A stretch of DNA of 64,000 nt, taken from the NCBI GenBank assembly GCA_934426825.1, contig CAKRYI010000004.1, positions 1 through 64,000 of the forward strand, given 5' to 3'. Positions 45,777-54,581 of this stretch are shown one piece after another (within the stretch, counting starts at the first letter, position 1; each line of letters begins with the position of its first letter). Under the pieces are notes generated by a model. It did not search any database. It had not been told where the DNA came from and worked only from the letters and a program-made list of their open reading frames with translations. Position numbers and translations under genes: made by a program. Origin of the DNA: an uncultured Acetatifactor sp. (GTDB lineage Bacteria; Bacillota; Clostridia; Lachnospirales; Lachnospiraceae).

Positions 45777-47414
45777 ATGGAAAATAAAATGTTTTGTTAT
45801 CAGTGTCAGGAGGCGGCAAACTGCAGTGGATGTACACAGAGCGGAGTCTGCGGAAAGACACCGGATGTGGCGGCAATGCAGGATTTACTGGTGTATGTGA
45901 CAAAGGGACTTTCCGCAGTCACCACGAGACTGCGCAGTGAGGGCGGCGAGGTTTCACCCAAGGTCAATCAACTTATTACGATGAATCTGTTCACCACCAT
46001 TACCAATGCCAATTTTGACAAAGAGGCAATCGTAGCGCGCATTAAAGTAACCCTTGCACAGAAAGAGGAACTTTTAAAAAAGATAAAAACAAAAGAACTG
46101 CTTCCGGAGGCGGCATTGTGGACGGGAACAGAAGTGGAGTTTGAAAAGAAAGCAAAAACAGTCGGAGTACTTGCTATGGAGAATGAGGACATTCGCAGTC
46201 TCAGGGAACTGATTACCTATGGACTGAAAGGTCTGTCCGCATACAGCAGACATGCCAATGTGCTCCATTATTCGGATGAAAAGATAGACGCATTTTTGCA
46301 GAGTGCGCTGGCTAAGTTACTGGATGATGCGCTTACGGCGGATGAACTGCTTGCCCTTGCCATGGAAACGGGACATTACGGTGTGGACGGAATGGCACTT
46401 TTGGATAAGGCTAATACGGAATCCTTCGGGCACCCGGAAGTCACCAAGGTAAAAATCGGTGTGGGAAACCGCCCCGGTATTCTGATTTCCGGACATGATT
46501 TGAAGGATTTGGAAATGCTGTTAGAACAGTCAGAGGGACAGGGGGTTGATATTTACACCCACTCCGAAATGCTCCCGGCACACTATTATCCTGCATTTAA
46601 GAAGTACAGTCATTTCGCGGGAAATTACGGAAATGCGTGGTGGAAGCAGAGAGAGGAATTTGAAAAGTTTAACGGCCCCATTGTGATGACCACCAACTGT
46701 ATCGTTCCGCCCACAGACAGTTACAGGGAGCGTATGTTTACCACCGGAGCCACCGGATTTGCGGGAGTGAAGCACATTCCGGGTGAGGACGGAGAGACAA
46801 AAGACTTTGCCGAGGTGATTGAGCTGGCGAAACGTTGTGCGCCGCCCACGGAACTGGAGCAGGGAGAAATCGTCGGCGGATTTGCCCACAATCAGGTTTT
46901 TGCGCTGGCGGACAAAGTGGTGGACGCCGTAAAAACAGGTGCTATCCGCAAATTTGTCGTTATGGCGGGCTGTGACGGACGTGCGGGAAGCAGAAATTAC
47001 TATACGGATTTTGCAAAAGCGCTCCCCAAGGACGCAGTGATTCTGACGGCGGGCTGTGCAAAATACAAGTATAACAAGCTCAATCTGGGAGAAAGCGGCG
47101 GGATTCCCCGCGTACTGGATGCGGGACAGTGTAACGACTCCTATTCGCTTGTAGTGATTGCGCTGAAATTGAAAGAAATTTTCGGGTTGGAGGATATTAA
47201 CGAGCTCCCCATTGTGTACAATATCGCATGGTACGAGCAGAAGGCGGTTATCGTACTGCTGTCCCTTCTGTATCTGGGAGTGAAAAACATTCACCTTGGC
47301 CCCACGCTGCCGGCATTTTTGTCCCCCAATGTGGCAAATATTCTGGTGAAGCAGTTTGGCATTGCCGGAATCGGAACGGTGGAAGAGGACAGGAAGCTGT
47401 TTTTGGGAGAATAG
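45777..47414 (+). CDS. hcp: Hybrid cluster protein (hydroxylamine reductase)
   Basis: A 545-residue iron-sulfur protein. N-terminal cysteines at 7, 10, 19 and 25 have C-x2-C-x8-C-x5-C spacing for the cubane cluster, and later residues including HSEM, NCIVPP, AGCDGRAGSR, TAGCAKYKYN and GQCNDSYS supply hybrid-cluster ligands. Hcp reduces NO or hydroxylamine and protects anaerobes from nitrosative stress. AAAGGAGG lies before the ATG. The following gene is an iron-transport-associated small protein. Confidence 0.95.
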   Translation: MENKMFCYQCQEAANCSGCTQSGVCGKTPDVAAMQDLLVYVTKGLSAVTTRLRSEGGEVSPKVNQLITMNLFTTITNANFDKEAIVARIKVTLAQKEELLKKIKTKELLPEAALWTGTEVEFEKKAKTVGVLAMENEDIRSLRELITYGLKGLSAYSRHANVLHYSDEKIDAFLQSALAKLLDDALTADELLALAMETGHYGVDGMALLDKANTESFGHPEVTKVKIGVGNRPGILISGHDLKDLEMLLEQSEGQGVDIYTHSEMLPAHYYPAFKKYSHFAGNYGNAWWKQREEFEKFNGPIVMTTNCIVPPTDSYRERMFTTGATGFAGVKHIPGEDGETKDFAEVIELAKRCAPPTELEQGEIVGGFAHNQVFALADKVVDAVKTGAIRKFVVMAGCDGRAGSRNYYTDFAKALPKDAVILTAGCAKYKYNKLNLGESGGIPRVLDAGQCNDSYSLVVIALKLKEIFGLEDINELPIVYNIAWYEQKAVIVLLSLLYLGVKNIHLGPTLPAFLSPNVANILVKQFGIAGIGTVEEDRKLFLGE

Positions 47415-47416
47415 TG

Positions 47417-47445
47417 TTGACATTTTTACAAGGTTAGTTTATACT
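47417..47445 (+). promoter_or_regulatory. Promoter with palindrome over -10 before the FeoB-associated gene
   Basis: TTGACA (47417-47422), 17-base spacer, TATACT (47440-47445). The palindrome GTTAGTTTATACTAAC (47433-47448) covers the -10 box and resembles DtxR/MntR-type operators (TTAG...CTAA). The DtxR-family gene at 43026 is a candidate regulator. Confidence 0.6.
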
Positions 47446-47491
47446 AACACATAGATAAAGATAACATCAGAAATCAAAGGAGGCAGACAGT

Positions 47492-47629
47492 ATGGCAACG
47501 GTTATTGTTGGAGGTGTACTTTTGCTGGTAGTGGCTCTGATAGTCAGAAGTATGATAAAAGATAAAAAGAGTGGAAAGTCAATACAGTGTGGCGGAGACT
47601 GTAAGCATTGCGGCGGTCATTGCCATTAA
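47492..47629 (+). CDS. FeoB-associated Cys-rich membrane protein
   Basis: A 45-residue protein: one membrane span at residues 4-20, a basic stretch (RSMIKDKKSGKS) and a C-terminal Cys/His cluster with four cysteines (QCGGDCKHCGGHCH). This is the FeoB_associated family, found beside ferrous iron transporter FeoB. No feoA or feoB is in the window, so here it is an orphan following hcp. AGGAGG is ideally placed before the ATG. Confidence 0.85.
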   Translation: MATVIVGGVLLLVVALIVRSMIKDKKSGKSIQCGGDCKHCGGHCH

Positions 47630-47649
47630 ATCACAAATGTACAAAAGCG

Positions 47650-47688
47650 AAAGCGCCGTGGATTTTGAATGAAATCCATGGCGCTTTT
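47650..47688. terminator. Bidirectional terminator between the Cys-rich protein and trkH
   Basis: A long stem pairs AAAGCGCC-TGGATTT with AAATCCA-GGCGCTTT, with one mismatch, T-run on the plus side and A-run on the other. It lies between convergent genes. Confidence 0.8.
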
Positions 47689-47695
47689 GTCTCTT

Positions 47696-49138
47696 TTAAT
47701 ATTTCTTCCAGCAGGAAGGAACCAACAGAATCAGCATGGGGAACAGTTCCAGACGACCCGCCAGCATATCAAACATCAGCACACATTTGGAAAAAGAACT
47801 GAAAATGGAAAAGTTCTGGGTGGGGCCGGTCAGTTCCAGTCCGGGACCGATATTGTTCAGCATGGAAACCACGCTGGTAAAGTTTGTTGTAAAATCATAC
47901 TCGTTGATACTGATTAACAGGAAGGAAACTACGAGTATGACAAAGTATACACTGATAAATACATTGGTGGAGCGCATGGTCTCATGGGAAATCACATGAC
48001 CGTCCATGCGTATTTTTTTAACCATCCTGGGGTGAATCATCATCTGCAGCTCTTTCTTGATGGCTTTCAGAAGAATGATAATACGTGACACCTTAATGCC
48101 GCCTCCGGTACTGCCGGAGCAGGCGCCGATAAACATCAACAGCACAAGAATGGTTTTGGACAACTGCGGCCATGTGTCAAAGTCAGTGGTGGAAAATCCG
48201 GTGGTAGTGATAATGGAGCCGACCTGAAAGAAGGAATGTCTGAGCGTTTCGCCCAGAGAGGCATACATGGGGCGGATATTCCATGCAATGGTGCACGCAC
48301 TGACAAGGATAATCAGGAGATACAAACGCACCTCCTCTATGGAAAATGCTTCCTTAAACTGCTTGTGCAACAGGCAGAAATAGGCGGTGTAATTGATGCC
48401 GCTTACAATCATCAGTCCGGTTACCACATTCTGAATCAGCGGGGAGTAGCCTGCTATGCTGTCGTTTCGGATGCCGAAGCCACCGGTACCGACGGAACCA
48501 AACGTGGTGGCAAAGGAATCAAAAAGGGGCATGCCGCAGATACAAAGTATGATAATGCCCGCAATGGTAATGCCAATATATAACTGGTAGAGAATCTTTG
48601 CGGTGTCCTTCACTCTTGGCAGCAGTTTGCTGACTGAGGGACCAGGGCTTTCCGCACGCATCAGATTCATGGTGGAGCCGCCCATCATGGGAAGAATTGC
48701 CATAATCAAGACGAACACGCCCATACCGCCAATCCAGTGCGTAAAACTTCGCCAGAACATACCGGCATGGGAGAGAGCCTCCACATCCGCCAAAATACTG
48801 GCTCCGGTGGTGGTAAAACCGGAGATGGTTTCAAACAAAGCATCAATATAATTGGGAATATCCCCACAGAGAACAAAAGGGATTGCCCCGAAAATACTCA
48901 TGATAATCCAACTGAGGGACACGGCGGCAAAACCCTCCCTTACATACAGCTCGGCATGACCGGGGCGTTTGCGGCGAAGCAGGGTGCCGAGGGCAACGCA
49001 GATAAGTGCGGTTACGCCGTAGGCGATGGTTTCGTTAAATTCTCCGTACAAAATTCCAACCAGTGCCGGAAGAAGTAAAAAGATGGATTCAAATTGTAAA
49101 ACACAGCCGATGATAAAGCGTATGATTCCATAATTCAT
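47696..49138 (-). CDS. trkH: TrkH family potassium uptake protein
   Basis: A 480-residue K+ channel-like transporter with four M1-P-M2 repeats; filter-like segments include TTTGASIL, GSVGTGGFG, TTTGFST and NNIGPGL. It works with the RCK-domain regulator TrkA encoded 3 bases upstream. The final residues are PSCWKKY, just before a bidirectional terminator. Confidence 0.93.
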   Translation of the reverse strand: MNYGIIRFIIGCVLQFESIFLLLPALVGILYGEFNETIAYGVTALICVALGTLLRRKRPGHAELYVREGFAAVSLSWIIMSIFGAIPFVLCGDIPNYIDALFETISGFTTTGASILADVEALSHAGMFWRSFTHWIGGMGVFVLIMAILPMMGGSTMNLMRAESPGPSVSKLLPRVKDTAKILYQLYIGITIAGIIILCICGMPLFDSFATTFGSVGTGGFGIRNDSIAGYSPLIQNVVTGLMIVSGINYTAYFCLLHKQFKEAFSIEEVRLYLLIILVSACTIAWNIRPMYASLGETLRHSFFQVGSIITTTGFSTTDFDTWPQLSKTILVLLMFIGACSGSTGGGIKVSRIIILLKAIKKELQMMIHPRMVKKIRMDGHVISHETMRSTNVFISVYFVILVVSFLLISINEYDFTTNFTSVVSMLNNIGPGLELTGPTQNFSIFSSFSKCVLMFDMLAGRLELFPMLILLVPSCWKKY

Positions 49139-49141
49139 GGC

Positions 49142-50500
49142 TTAACCCTCCAGAATATCCCTGATGTCATTCAGCCTGGAATGCGTCAGTACCACGACAA
49201 CAGAGTCGCCTACCTGCAAGGTATCCTGTCCGCCGGGAATGATTACCTGCCCGCCACGGTTGATACAGCAGATAAGGATATTTTTGCGGATACGCAGTTT
49301 TTCCAGCGGAGTATCCGTCACCTCTGACGGCTCCATAATGGAAAACTCCAGTGCTTCGGCACGTCCGTCCTCCAGTTTGTACAGGTTCTCCACGTTACTG
49401 TTCAGGGACTCGTTCATGGAACGGGCATACTTGATAATGACATCCGCTGTCAGCAGTCTGGGATAAGTAATGCTGTCCAAATTCAAATCATTCAAAACGC
49501 CGCTGAAATTAATGCGGTTGATTTTGGTGACAATCTTGGCATGGGAGGTTCTTTTTGCAAAGAGGGAGAGGAGAATATTTTCCTCATCCAGTCCGGTCAG
49601 GGCTGCAAAGCCATCCACGGAGGCAATGCCCTCCTGCAGCAAAAGCCGCTGTTCCGTACCATCTCCGCAGATAATGGTTGCCTTGGGCAAAAGTTCGCTC
49701 AAGTGCTCGCATCTTTCAGGGTCCTGATCGATAATCTTTGTCTCGATACCGACGGAGAGCAGGCGTTTTGCCAGATAGTACGCAATGGTGCCGCCGCCCA
49801 CAATCATGGCGGTGTGAACTCTGCCGGTACCAATCTTTATTTTGCGGAAAAATTCACTTGCCTTGGGCGGTGTGGAAACGATGGCAACCACGTCTCCCTC
49901 GCGAAAGACAAAATCACCTCTGGGAATAATGATTTCCTCCCCTCTGGTGACAATACATACTAACACGTCGCACTTTAAGGTAGTGCGGATGTGAATCAGC
50001 TCGTAATTATTTAACAGACATTCCTTTGTGACGCGGAAGTGCAAAAGCTCAATGCGTCCCTTGGAAAAGGTGTCTATTTTTACGGCGGAAGGAAACTGGA
50101 AAATTCTTGCAATCTCGGAAGCGGAAGTAAGTTCCGGATTGATAATCATGGCAAGTCCCAGCTCTTCCCGAAGGAAAGGGATTTCGCTGTTATAAATGGG
50201 ATTGCGGACGCGGGCAATGGTCTTGCAGTGACCGGTCTTTTTGGCAATGACGCAGCACAGCAGGTTCTGTTCATCCGAACCGGTGACGGCAATCAAAAGG
50301 TCGGCACGGCTGATTCCGGCTTCCTGAAGGGTCTGGTAGCTGATACCGTTTCCCACAATTCCCATGGCGTCCAGTTCGTCCGTAATGGAATTGACTTTTT
50401 CCTCTTTTTCATCGATTACCACAATATCGTGATCCTCGCCGCTAAGCTGCTCTACCAGAGTGTAGCCAACCTTGCCGCATCCCACAATTATAATATTCAT
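49142..50500 (-). CDS. trkA: Trk system potassium uptake regulator TrkA
   Basis: A 452-residue soluble protein with two RCK_N-RCK_C repeats. Both Rossmann halves show nucleotide loops (IVGCGKVGYTLVEQL at residue 4 and IVGGGTIAYYLAKRL near 232). It binds NAD(H)/nucleotides and gates TrkH. The 317-bp region upstream of its start contains a series of hairpins that would be in its 5' leader if transcription starts at the minus-strand TATAAT near 50750. Confidence 0.93.
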   Translation of the reverse strand: MNIIIVGCGKVGYTLVEQLSGEDHDIVVIDEKEEKVNSITDELDAMGIVGNGISYQTLQEAGISRADLLIAVTGSDEQNLLCCVIAKKTGHCKTIARVRNPIYNSEIPFLREELGLAMIINPELTSASEIARIFQFPSAVKIDTFSKGRIELLHFRVTKECLLNNYELIHIRTTLKCDVLVCIVTRGEEIIIPRGDFVFREGDVVAIVSTPPKASEFFRKIKIGTGRVHTAMIVGGGTIAYYLAKRLLSVGIETKIIDQDPERCEHLSELLPKATIICGDGTEQRLLLQEGIASVDGFAALTGLDEENILLSLFAKRTSHAKIVTKINRINFSGVLNDLNLDSITYPRLLTADVIIKYARSMNESLNSNVENLYKLEDGRAEALEFSIMEPSEVTDTPLEKLRIRKNILICCINRGGQVIIPGGQDTLQVGDSVVVVLTHSRLNDIRDILEG

Positions 50501-50555
50501 GTTTTCTGTAACCTCATTTCTGAACTACTTAGTAATGGGAGCCTCCCGCTTAAAT

Positions 50556-50608
50556 CTCACGAACCAGCGCTACGCGCTATCTTGCCTGCATACGCAGGCG
50601 GTTCGCTC
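50556..50608 (-). repeat. Branched repeat element, copy 1
   Basis: Closing stem CGAACC (50560-50565) with GGTTCG (50600-50605) encloses two hairpins, AGCGC-TAC-GCGCT (50566-50578) and GCCTGC-ATAC-GCAGGC (50584-50599). Read on the minus strand it matches the element at 60303-60349 in layout, with different bases in the paired arms but pairing kept. Confidence 0.6.
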
Positions 50609-50631
50609 GCGGACATTATACCATGTGCGAA

Positions 50632-50666
50632 GAAAAGAAAGCGTCCCGTAGGGACATTTACTTTTC
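50632..50666 (+). repeat. AAGCG/CATTT hairpin, copy 1
   Basis: Inner stem GTCCC-GTA-GGGAC (50643-50655) flanked by AAGC and ATTTA, with outer arms GAAAAG (50632-50637) and CTTTTC (50661-50666). It shares flanks and design with hairpins at 56091 and 60257. Confidence 0.5.
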
Positions 50667-50688
50667 GAGCCATGGGTTACGTATAATC

Positions 50689-50746
50689 CGCCATGAAATG
50701 GCGACAAGCCGGCTTTTGCCGGCTTGGATTCTGCAATAGCAGAATC
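50689..50746. repeat. Three consecutive perfect hairpins
   Basis: CGCCAT-GAA-ATGGCG (50689-50703), CAAGCCGGC-TTTT-GCCGGCTTG (50705-50726) and GATTCTGC-AATA-GCAGAATC (50727-50746) follow each other almost without gaps. With the two elements before it, the trkA-spoIIIAA gap holds six stem-loops in about 190 bases. The 11-mer CATTATACCAT occurs on both sides (50614 and 50747), giving minus-strand TATAAT boxes. Confidence 0.55.
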
Positions 50747-50817
50747 ATTATACCATATTATTTCCGAAAAGAGAAGAAATGATAAATGCAAACGCAGGAA
50801 ATTGACAGGAATATCCC

Positions 50818-51930
50818 GTGAAAGCTCTCATATATATGGAAAAGAGAGATTTTGATAAGGCGGGTGAGGACATGCAGGGAAGTCTGTTACAGCTTTTTCC
50901 ACAGGAGAGGAGAATTTTCTGGAAATCCATTGCAGAAAAGCAGGACAAGGTTCAGGAAATCCGTCTGCGGGTGGGAAAACCGGTGATTGTGATGACGGAT
51001 GACGGAGAATTTTTTCTGGACGAAAACGGAAAGTTTCAGGAAAATCCCCGGGGAGCATATTGTATTTTGGAAAAAGAACTGCGGGAGCTGTTGAACCATA
51101 TCTGTCATTACTCCCTTTATGCCTTTGAGGACGAAATCCGGCAGGGATTTGTGGCGGTACCGGGCGGGCACCGGATTGGAATTGCCGGGCAGGTGGTAGT
51201 GGAGGGAGCGGACGGCGTGCGGACGATACGGCACATTTCCTGCATGAATATCCGTGTGGCGCATCAGGTTTTGGGCGCGGCGGACGAGGTCCTCTCCTCC
51301 GTATATGAGGGGGACAGGCTGAAAAACACCTTAATTATCTCACCGCCGGGCTGCGGAAAGACGACGCTGTTACGGGATTTGATCAGACAGATTTCGGACG
51401 GAAGCCGTTATAGTCGGGGGAGAAGTGTGGGAGTGGTGGACGAGCGTTCGGAGATTGCGGGTTCCTATCTCGGACAGCCCCAGAATGATGTGGGGATTCG
51501 GACGGATGTGCTGGATTCCTGCCCGAAAGCCATGGGGATGATGATGCTGCTTCGCTCCATGGCGCCGCAGGTCATTGCCGTGGATGAAATCGGAAGTGCT
51601 GAGGACATGGAGGCGCTTTGCCTTGCCTCTGCCTGCGGAAGCGGTATTCTTGCCACCGTACATGGAAATGGAGTAGAGGATTATCTGCAAAAATTCGGCT
51701 ATGGCATGGGGGAATGGCTCTTTGAATGCTATATTGTGTTGGAAAAAAAGGATGGGAAACCGTCCGTCAGAAAAATCAGCGGAAGGGAACGGGACTATGC
51801 TTCGTTTGCTGGGGGGATTCATGATTTTGACAGGATGCATGGGAATGGGTCTGTGGTATCGGCAGCAGATGATTGGAAGGTTGGAGGCGTTACACAGACT
51901 GGCTGGAATGGAAGATATGCTTATCGGTGA
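50818..51930 (+). CDS. spoIIIAA: Stage III sporulation protein AA (SpoIIIAA) ATPase
   Basis: A cytosolic secretion-type ATPase of 370 residues as read. Walker A SPPGCGKTTLLRDL (near 176), Walker B VIAVDEIG, and ARGRSVGVVDERSEI-like segments are intact. It would energise the SpoIIIA-SpoIIQ channel between mother cell and forespore. Start options are GTG 50818 (AGGA upstream), ATG 50836 and ATG 50872 (GGTGAGG upstream); the true one is uncertain. The family-typical end is near KPSVRKIS; about 45 extra residues follow, giving a 134-base overlap with spoIIIAB. Confidence 0.9.
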   Translation: MKALIYMEKRDFDKAGEDMQGSLLQLFPQERRIFWKSIAEKQDKVQEIRLRVGKPVIVMTDDGEFFLDENGKFQENPRGAYCILEKELRELLNHICHYSLYAFEDEIRQGFVAVPGGHRIGIAGQVVVEGADGVRTIRHISCMNIRVAHQVLGAADEVLSSVYEGDRLKNTLIISPPGCGKTTLLRDLIRQISDGSRYSRGRSVGVVDERSEIAGSYLGQPQNDVGIRTDVLDSCPKAMGMMMLLRSMAPQVIAVDEIGSAEDMEALCLASACGSGILATVHGNGVEDYLQKFGYGMGEWLFECYIVLEKKDGKPSVRKISGRERDYASFAGGIHDFDRMHGNGSVVSAADDWKVGGVTQTGWNGRYAYR

Positions 51931-52315
51931 AATCCGTTACGGAAAAGCTACGCTGCCGGAGTGCTGCATGCAGGTGGCGGGGCAGTTGCCGCAGCCTTAT
52001 CGGGGGAGCCTTAGTGCTGTTTATGAGCGGATGACGGAAAATACGGGAGAGACGTTTGATGTGGTTTTCCGGGAGGAAATGGAAAAGGCTCTTATAACGC
52101 TGCCTCTTAAAGGAGAGGACAGGAAGCTGGTTTTAACACTGTTTTCCCCAAAAGGGTTTGAAGAAAATGCCATGCAGATTCGCACCATTGAACAGGGTAG
52201 GGAGAGACTGCGGCAGGTGATTGGAAATGTGGAGGCGGAACATGTGCAAAAATGCAGGATGGCGGTGGGACTTGGAATCATGGGAGGACTGCTTGTGACG
52301 GTTATCCTTCTGTAA
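51797..52315 (+). CDS. spoIIIAB: Stage III sporulation protein AB
   Basis: A 172-residue protein with an N-terminal hydrophobic segment (LRLLGGFMILTGCMGMGLW), a cytoplasmic helical body like GspF-type secretion components, and a C-terminal span. ATG 51797 has AGGGAACGGG upstream and gives the usual family length. It lies within the last 134 bases of the spoIIIAA frame. Confidence 0.9.
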   Translation: MLRLLGGFMILTGCMGMGLWYRQQMIGRLEALHRLAGMEDMLIGEIRYGKATLPECCMQVAGQLPQPYRGSLSAVYERMTENTGETFDVVFREEMEKALITLPLKGEDRKLVLTLFSPKGFEENAMQIRTIEQGRERLRQVIGNVEAEHVQKCRMAVGLGIMGGLLVTVILL

Positions 52316-52357
52316 ATGCTTTGGAAAAAGAAAGTCTGACAGCGGAGAGTGAAAAAT

Positions 52358-52552
52358 ATGGGAGTAAGTCTGATTTTTAAAATAGCGGCAGTGGGAATCC
52401 TTGTGACAATTCTTGGTCAGATATTGAAGCACAGCGGGAGGGAAGAGCATGCCTTTTTGGTGAGCCTTGCGGGCCTGATTCTGGTACTCATGTGGATTGT
52501 TCCCTACATCGTTGATTTGTTCCAGACCATTCAGACGCTTTTTTCAATGTGA
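52358..52552 (+). CDS. spoIIIAC: Stage III sporulation protein AC
   Basis: A 64-residue protein with two membrane spans (about 4-22 and 34-55), normal for SpoIIIAC. GCGGAGA lies 9 bases before ATG 52358; an in-frame GTG at 52349 would be too close. Part of the mother-cell channel complex. Confidence 0.92.
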   Translation: MGVSLIFKIAAVGILVTILGQILKHSGREEHAFLVSLAGLILVLMWIVPYIVDLFQTIQTLFSM

Positions 52553-52586
52553 GAAGGAAAAAGGACAGGCAGGAAAGAGGAGTGAT

Positions 52587-52973
52587 ATGGCGGAAATCAT
52601 CAAAGTGGGAATGCTTGGCATTACAGGGGTACTGCTTGCGGTGCATTTCAAAAGCACAAAGCCGGAGTACGGCATATACATAGGTCTTGCACTCAGTATT
52701 CTGATTTTTTGCTATGGATTAAAACAGGTTCAGGCGGTTATCGGGCAGTTTGACAGAATACGGGAATATCTTGGAAATTCCCAAGGGTATCTCACATTGC
52801 TGCTCAAGGTTATCGGTATCACCTATATCTGTGAATTCAGTTCGTCGGTGTGCAAGGACGCCGGATTTGGCGCAGTGGCGGAGCAAATAGAAATTCTGGG
52901 AAAGCTGTCCGTACTGTTTGCGGGTATTCCCATTTTATTTGCGGTAATCGAGCAGATACAGGGGCTTTTGTGA
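52587..52973 (+). CDS. spoIIIAD: Stage III sporulation protein AD
   Basis: A 128-residue protein with about four spans, related to SpoIIIAC in its first part. ATG 52587 has AAAGAGGAG upstream; the open frame to 52497 overlaps spoIIIAC and is not needed. The segment YICEFSSSVCKDAGF is typical for the family. Confidence 0.92.
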   Translation: MAEIIKVGMLGITGVLLAVHFKSTKPEYGIYIGLALSILIFCYGLKQVQAVIGQFDRIREYLGNSQGYLTLLLKVIGITYICEFSSSVCKDAGFGAVAEQIEILGKLSVLFAGIPILFAVIEQIQGLL

Positions 52974-52986
52974 AAGGGGGAACGGC

Positions 52987-54042
52987 ATGGAACTGGAAAC
53001 TGTCTGGCAGGAATATGGTCTGGACAAGCTGGAACAGGGCATGGAGAGCCTTTTCCCAAGCACGGGGCTGTCGTTATCTGCGTTGTTAAAAATGGTGATG
53101 GAGGGAGATATTCCGGGAGCACTGGAGTATCTCATACGGGGCGGACTTTCCGATTTATCGGCACAGTTCGGCGGGCTTGGAAATATCGTAGTATGGCTGG
53201 TGGTGCTGGGGGTGGTGTCGGCGCTGTTATCCCATTTTGTGGAAATCTTTGACAGACACCAGATTGCGGATATGAGTTTCTACTATGTATATCTGCTTTT
53301 GGCGGCGGTCTTATTAAAATGCTTTGCGCAGGCGGTACAGACGGCGGTTGGGGCCATGGAAAATGTGATTTTGTTTGTGAAGCTGTTAGTACCCACTTAT
53401 CTGTTGGCGGTGGGAATCGCAAACGGAACGACAACGGTGGGGGCATATTCTCAGCTTTTGGTGATTTTGATATACGGGGTGGAAAAGGTGCTGGTGGGCT
53501 GGGTGCTGCCCCTTATCTATTGTTTTGTGGTATTTTCCGCCATCAACAGTATCTGGACGGAGGAAAAGCTGGCGCTGTTGATTGATTTGGTGAAAAAGGC
53601 AATCGGATGGCTCCTCAAGGCAGCGCTTGGAATCGTAACCGGGGTCAGTGCTTTTCAGGCGCTCATTACGCCCATGGTGGATTCCGTAAAGCAGACTGCC
53701 CTGCAGAAAACCATAGCAGTCATTCCGGGTATCGGCAATGCTGCGGACGGGGTGGTGGAACTGGTGACCGGCTCCGCCATGGTTATCAAAAACAGTATCG
53801 GCGTGGTGCTGCTTTTGCTGCTTCTTGCCATGTGCGCCGTGCCGCTAATCAAGATTTTTTTGACGGCGCTTTTGTTCAAAGTGGCAGCCGCGCTTATGGG
53901 GGTGGTGAGCGACAAGCGCATTACCGCATGTGCGGACAGTATGGGGGATGCCGCCATGCTGTTGTTTCAGGCGGCAGGTACGGCAATGCTTCTTTTTTTC
54001 ATTGTGCTTGCTGTGGTGGCAACCGCTTCGGGCGGAATCTGA
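52987..54042 (+). CDS. spoIIIAE: Stage III sporulation protein AE
   Basis: A 351-residue polytopic membrane protein with about eight spans; SpoIIIAE is the largest membrane part of the complex and resembles a permease. The N-terminus is a short soluble stretch (to about 60). No cleavable signal peptide is evident, unlike some longer relatives. GGGGGAA lies before the ATG. Confidence 0.92.
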   Translation: MELETVWQEYGLDKLEQGMESLFPSTGLSLSALLKMVMEGDIPGALEYLIRGGLSDLSAQFGGLGNIVVWLVVLGVVSALLSHFVEIFDRHQIADMSFYYVYLLLAAVLLKCFAQAVQTAVGAMENVILFVKLLVPTYLLAVGIANGTTTVGAYSQLLVILIYGVEKVLVGWVLPLIYCFVVFSAINSIWTEEKLALLIDLVKKAIGWLLKAALGIVTGVSAFQALITPMVDSVKQTALQKTIAVIPGIGNAADGVVELVTGSAMVIKNSIGVVLLLLLLAMCAVPLIKIFLTALLFKVAAALMGVVSDKRITACADSMGDAAMLLFQAAGTAMLLFFIVLAVVATASGGI

Positions 54043-54053
54043 GGAGGTGGAAA

Positions 54054-54581
54054 ATGCAGTCGGGATTTGTGGGGACGGTCTGCCGCATGGGTGTGTTTCT
54101 GATTTGTGCACAGGCAGTGGTACATTTCAGACCAAAAGCGGTATATGAAAAATATTTGAAAATGCTGGTGAGTGCCATGGTTCTGATACAGCTTTTGTCC
54201 GGAATCAGCGGACAGTTCACAAAGGCGGGCACAGAGACTCTTTTTGAGAGGGCACAGTGGTTTGCGGAAAACTCCGTTTTGCCGGTGACGGACAGCGGAT
54301 ATGACGCGGATATAATGGGGGAGAACGAGGAGGAATGGGGAAGTGAGAACCGGGCAGACGGAGGCATTTCCATAGAAATTGCGCCGGTATCGGAGATACA
54401 TATATCGGAGATTCAGGTGCAGGGAACCGGAACACAGGGGGAACAGAGAGCAGAAACCGACACAGCGACTGTTCAGGAACCGGAGACCGATATGCCGACG
54501 GAACAGGCAACAGCAACCGGCACACTGGCTGCTAGGATGCAGGGCATTGTTGAGGAAGAAGAGGAGGGCTTGGGACAATGA
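54054..54581 (+). CDS. spoIIIAF: Stage III sporulation protein AF
   Basis: A 175-residue protein with two N-terminal spans (GFVGTVCRMGVFLICAQAV and LKMLVSAMVLIQLLSGI) and an extracytoplasmic tail rich in Glu, Thr and Gln, which ends in EEEEEGLGQ. GAGGAGG precedes ATG 54054. It overlaps spoIIIAG by 4 bases. The tail is more acidic and repetitive (repeated TE/TD motifs) than expected. Confidence 0.9.
   Translation: MQSGFVGTVCRMGVFLICAQAVVHFRPKAVYEKYLKMLVSAMVLIQLLSGISGQFTKAGTETLFERAQWFAENSVLPVTDSGYDADIMGENEEEWGSENRADGGISIEIAPVSEIHISEIQVQGTGTQGEQRAETDTATVQEPETDMPTEQATATGTLAARMQGIVEEEEEGLGQ

Noticed and set aside
53607..54053. Upstream part of a long plus-strand frame leading into spoIIIAF
   Set aside because: This part lies inside spoIIIAE in another frame; the real start of spoIIIAF is ATG 54054 with a good ribosome site.
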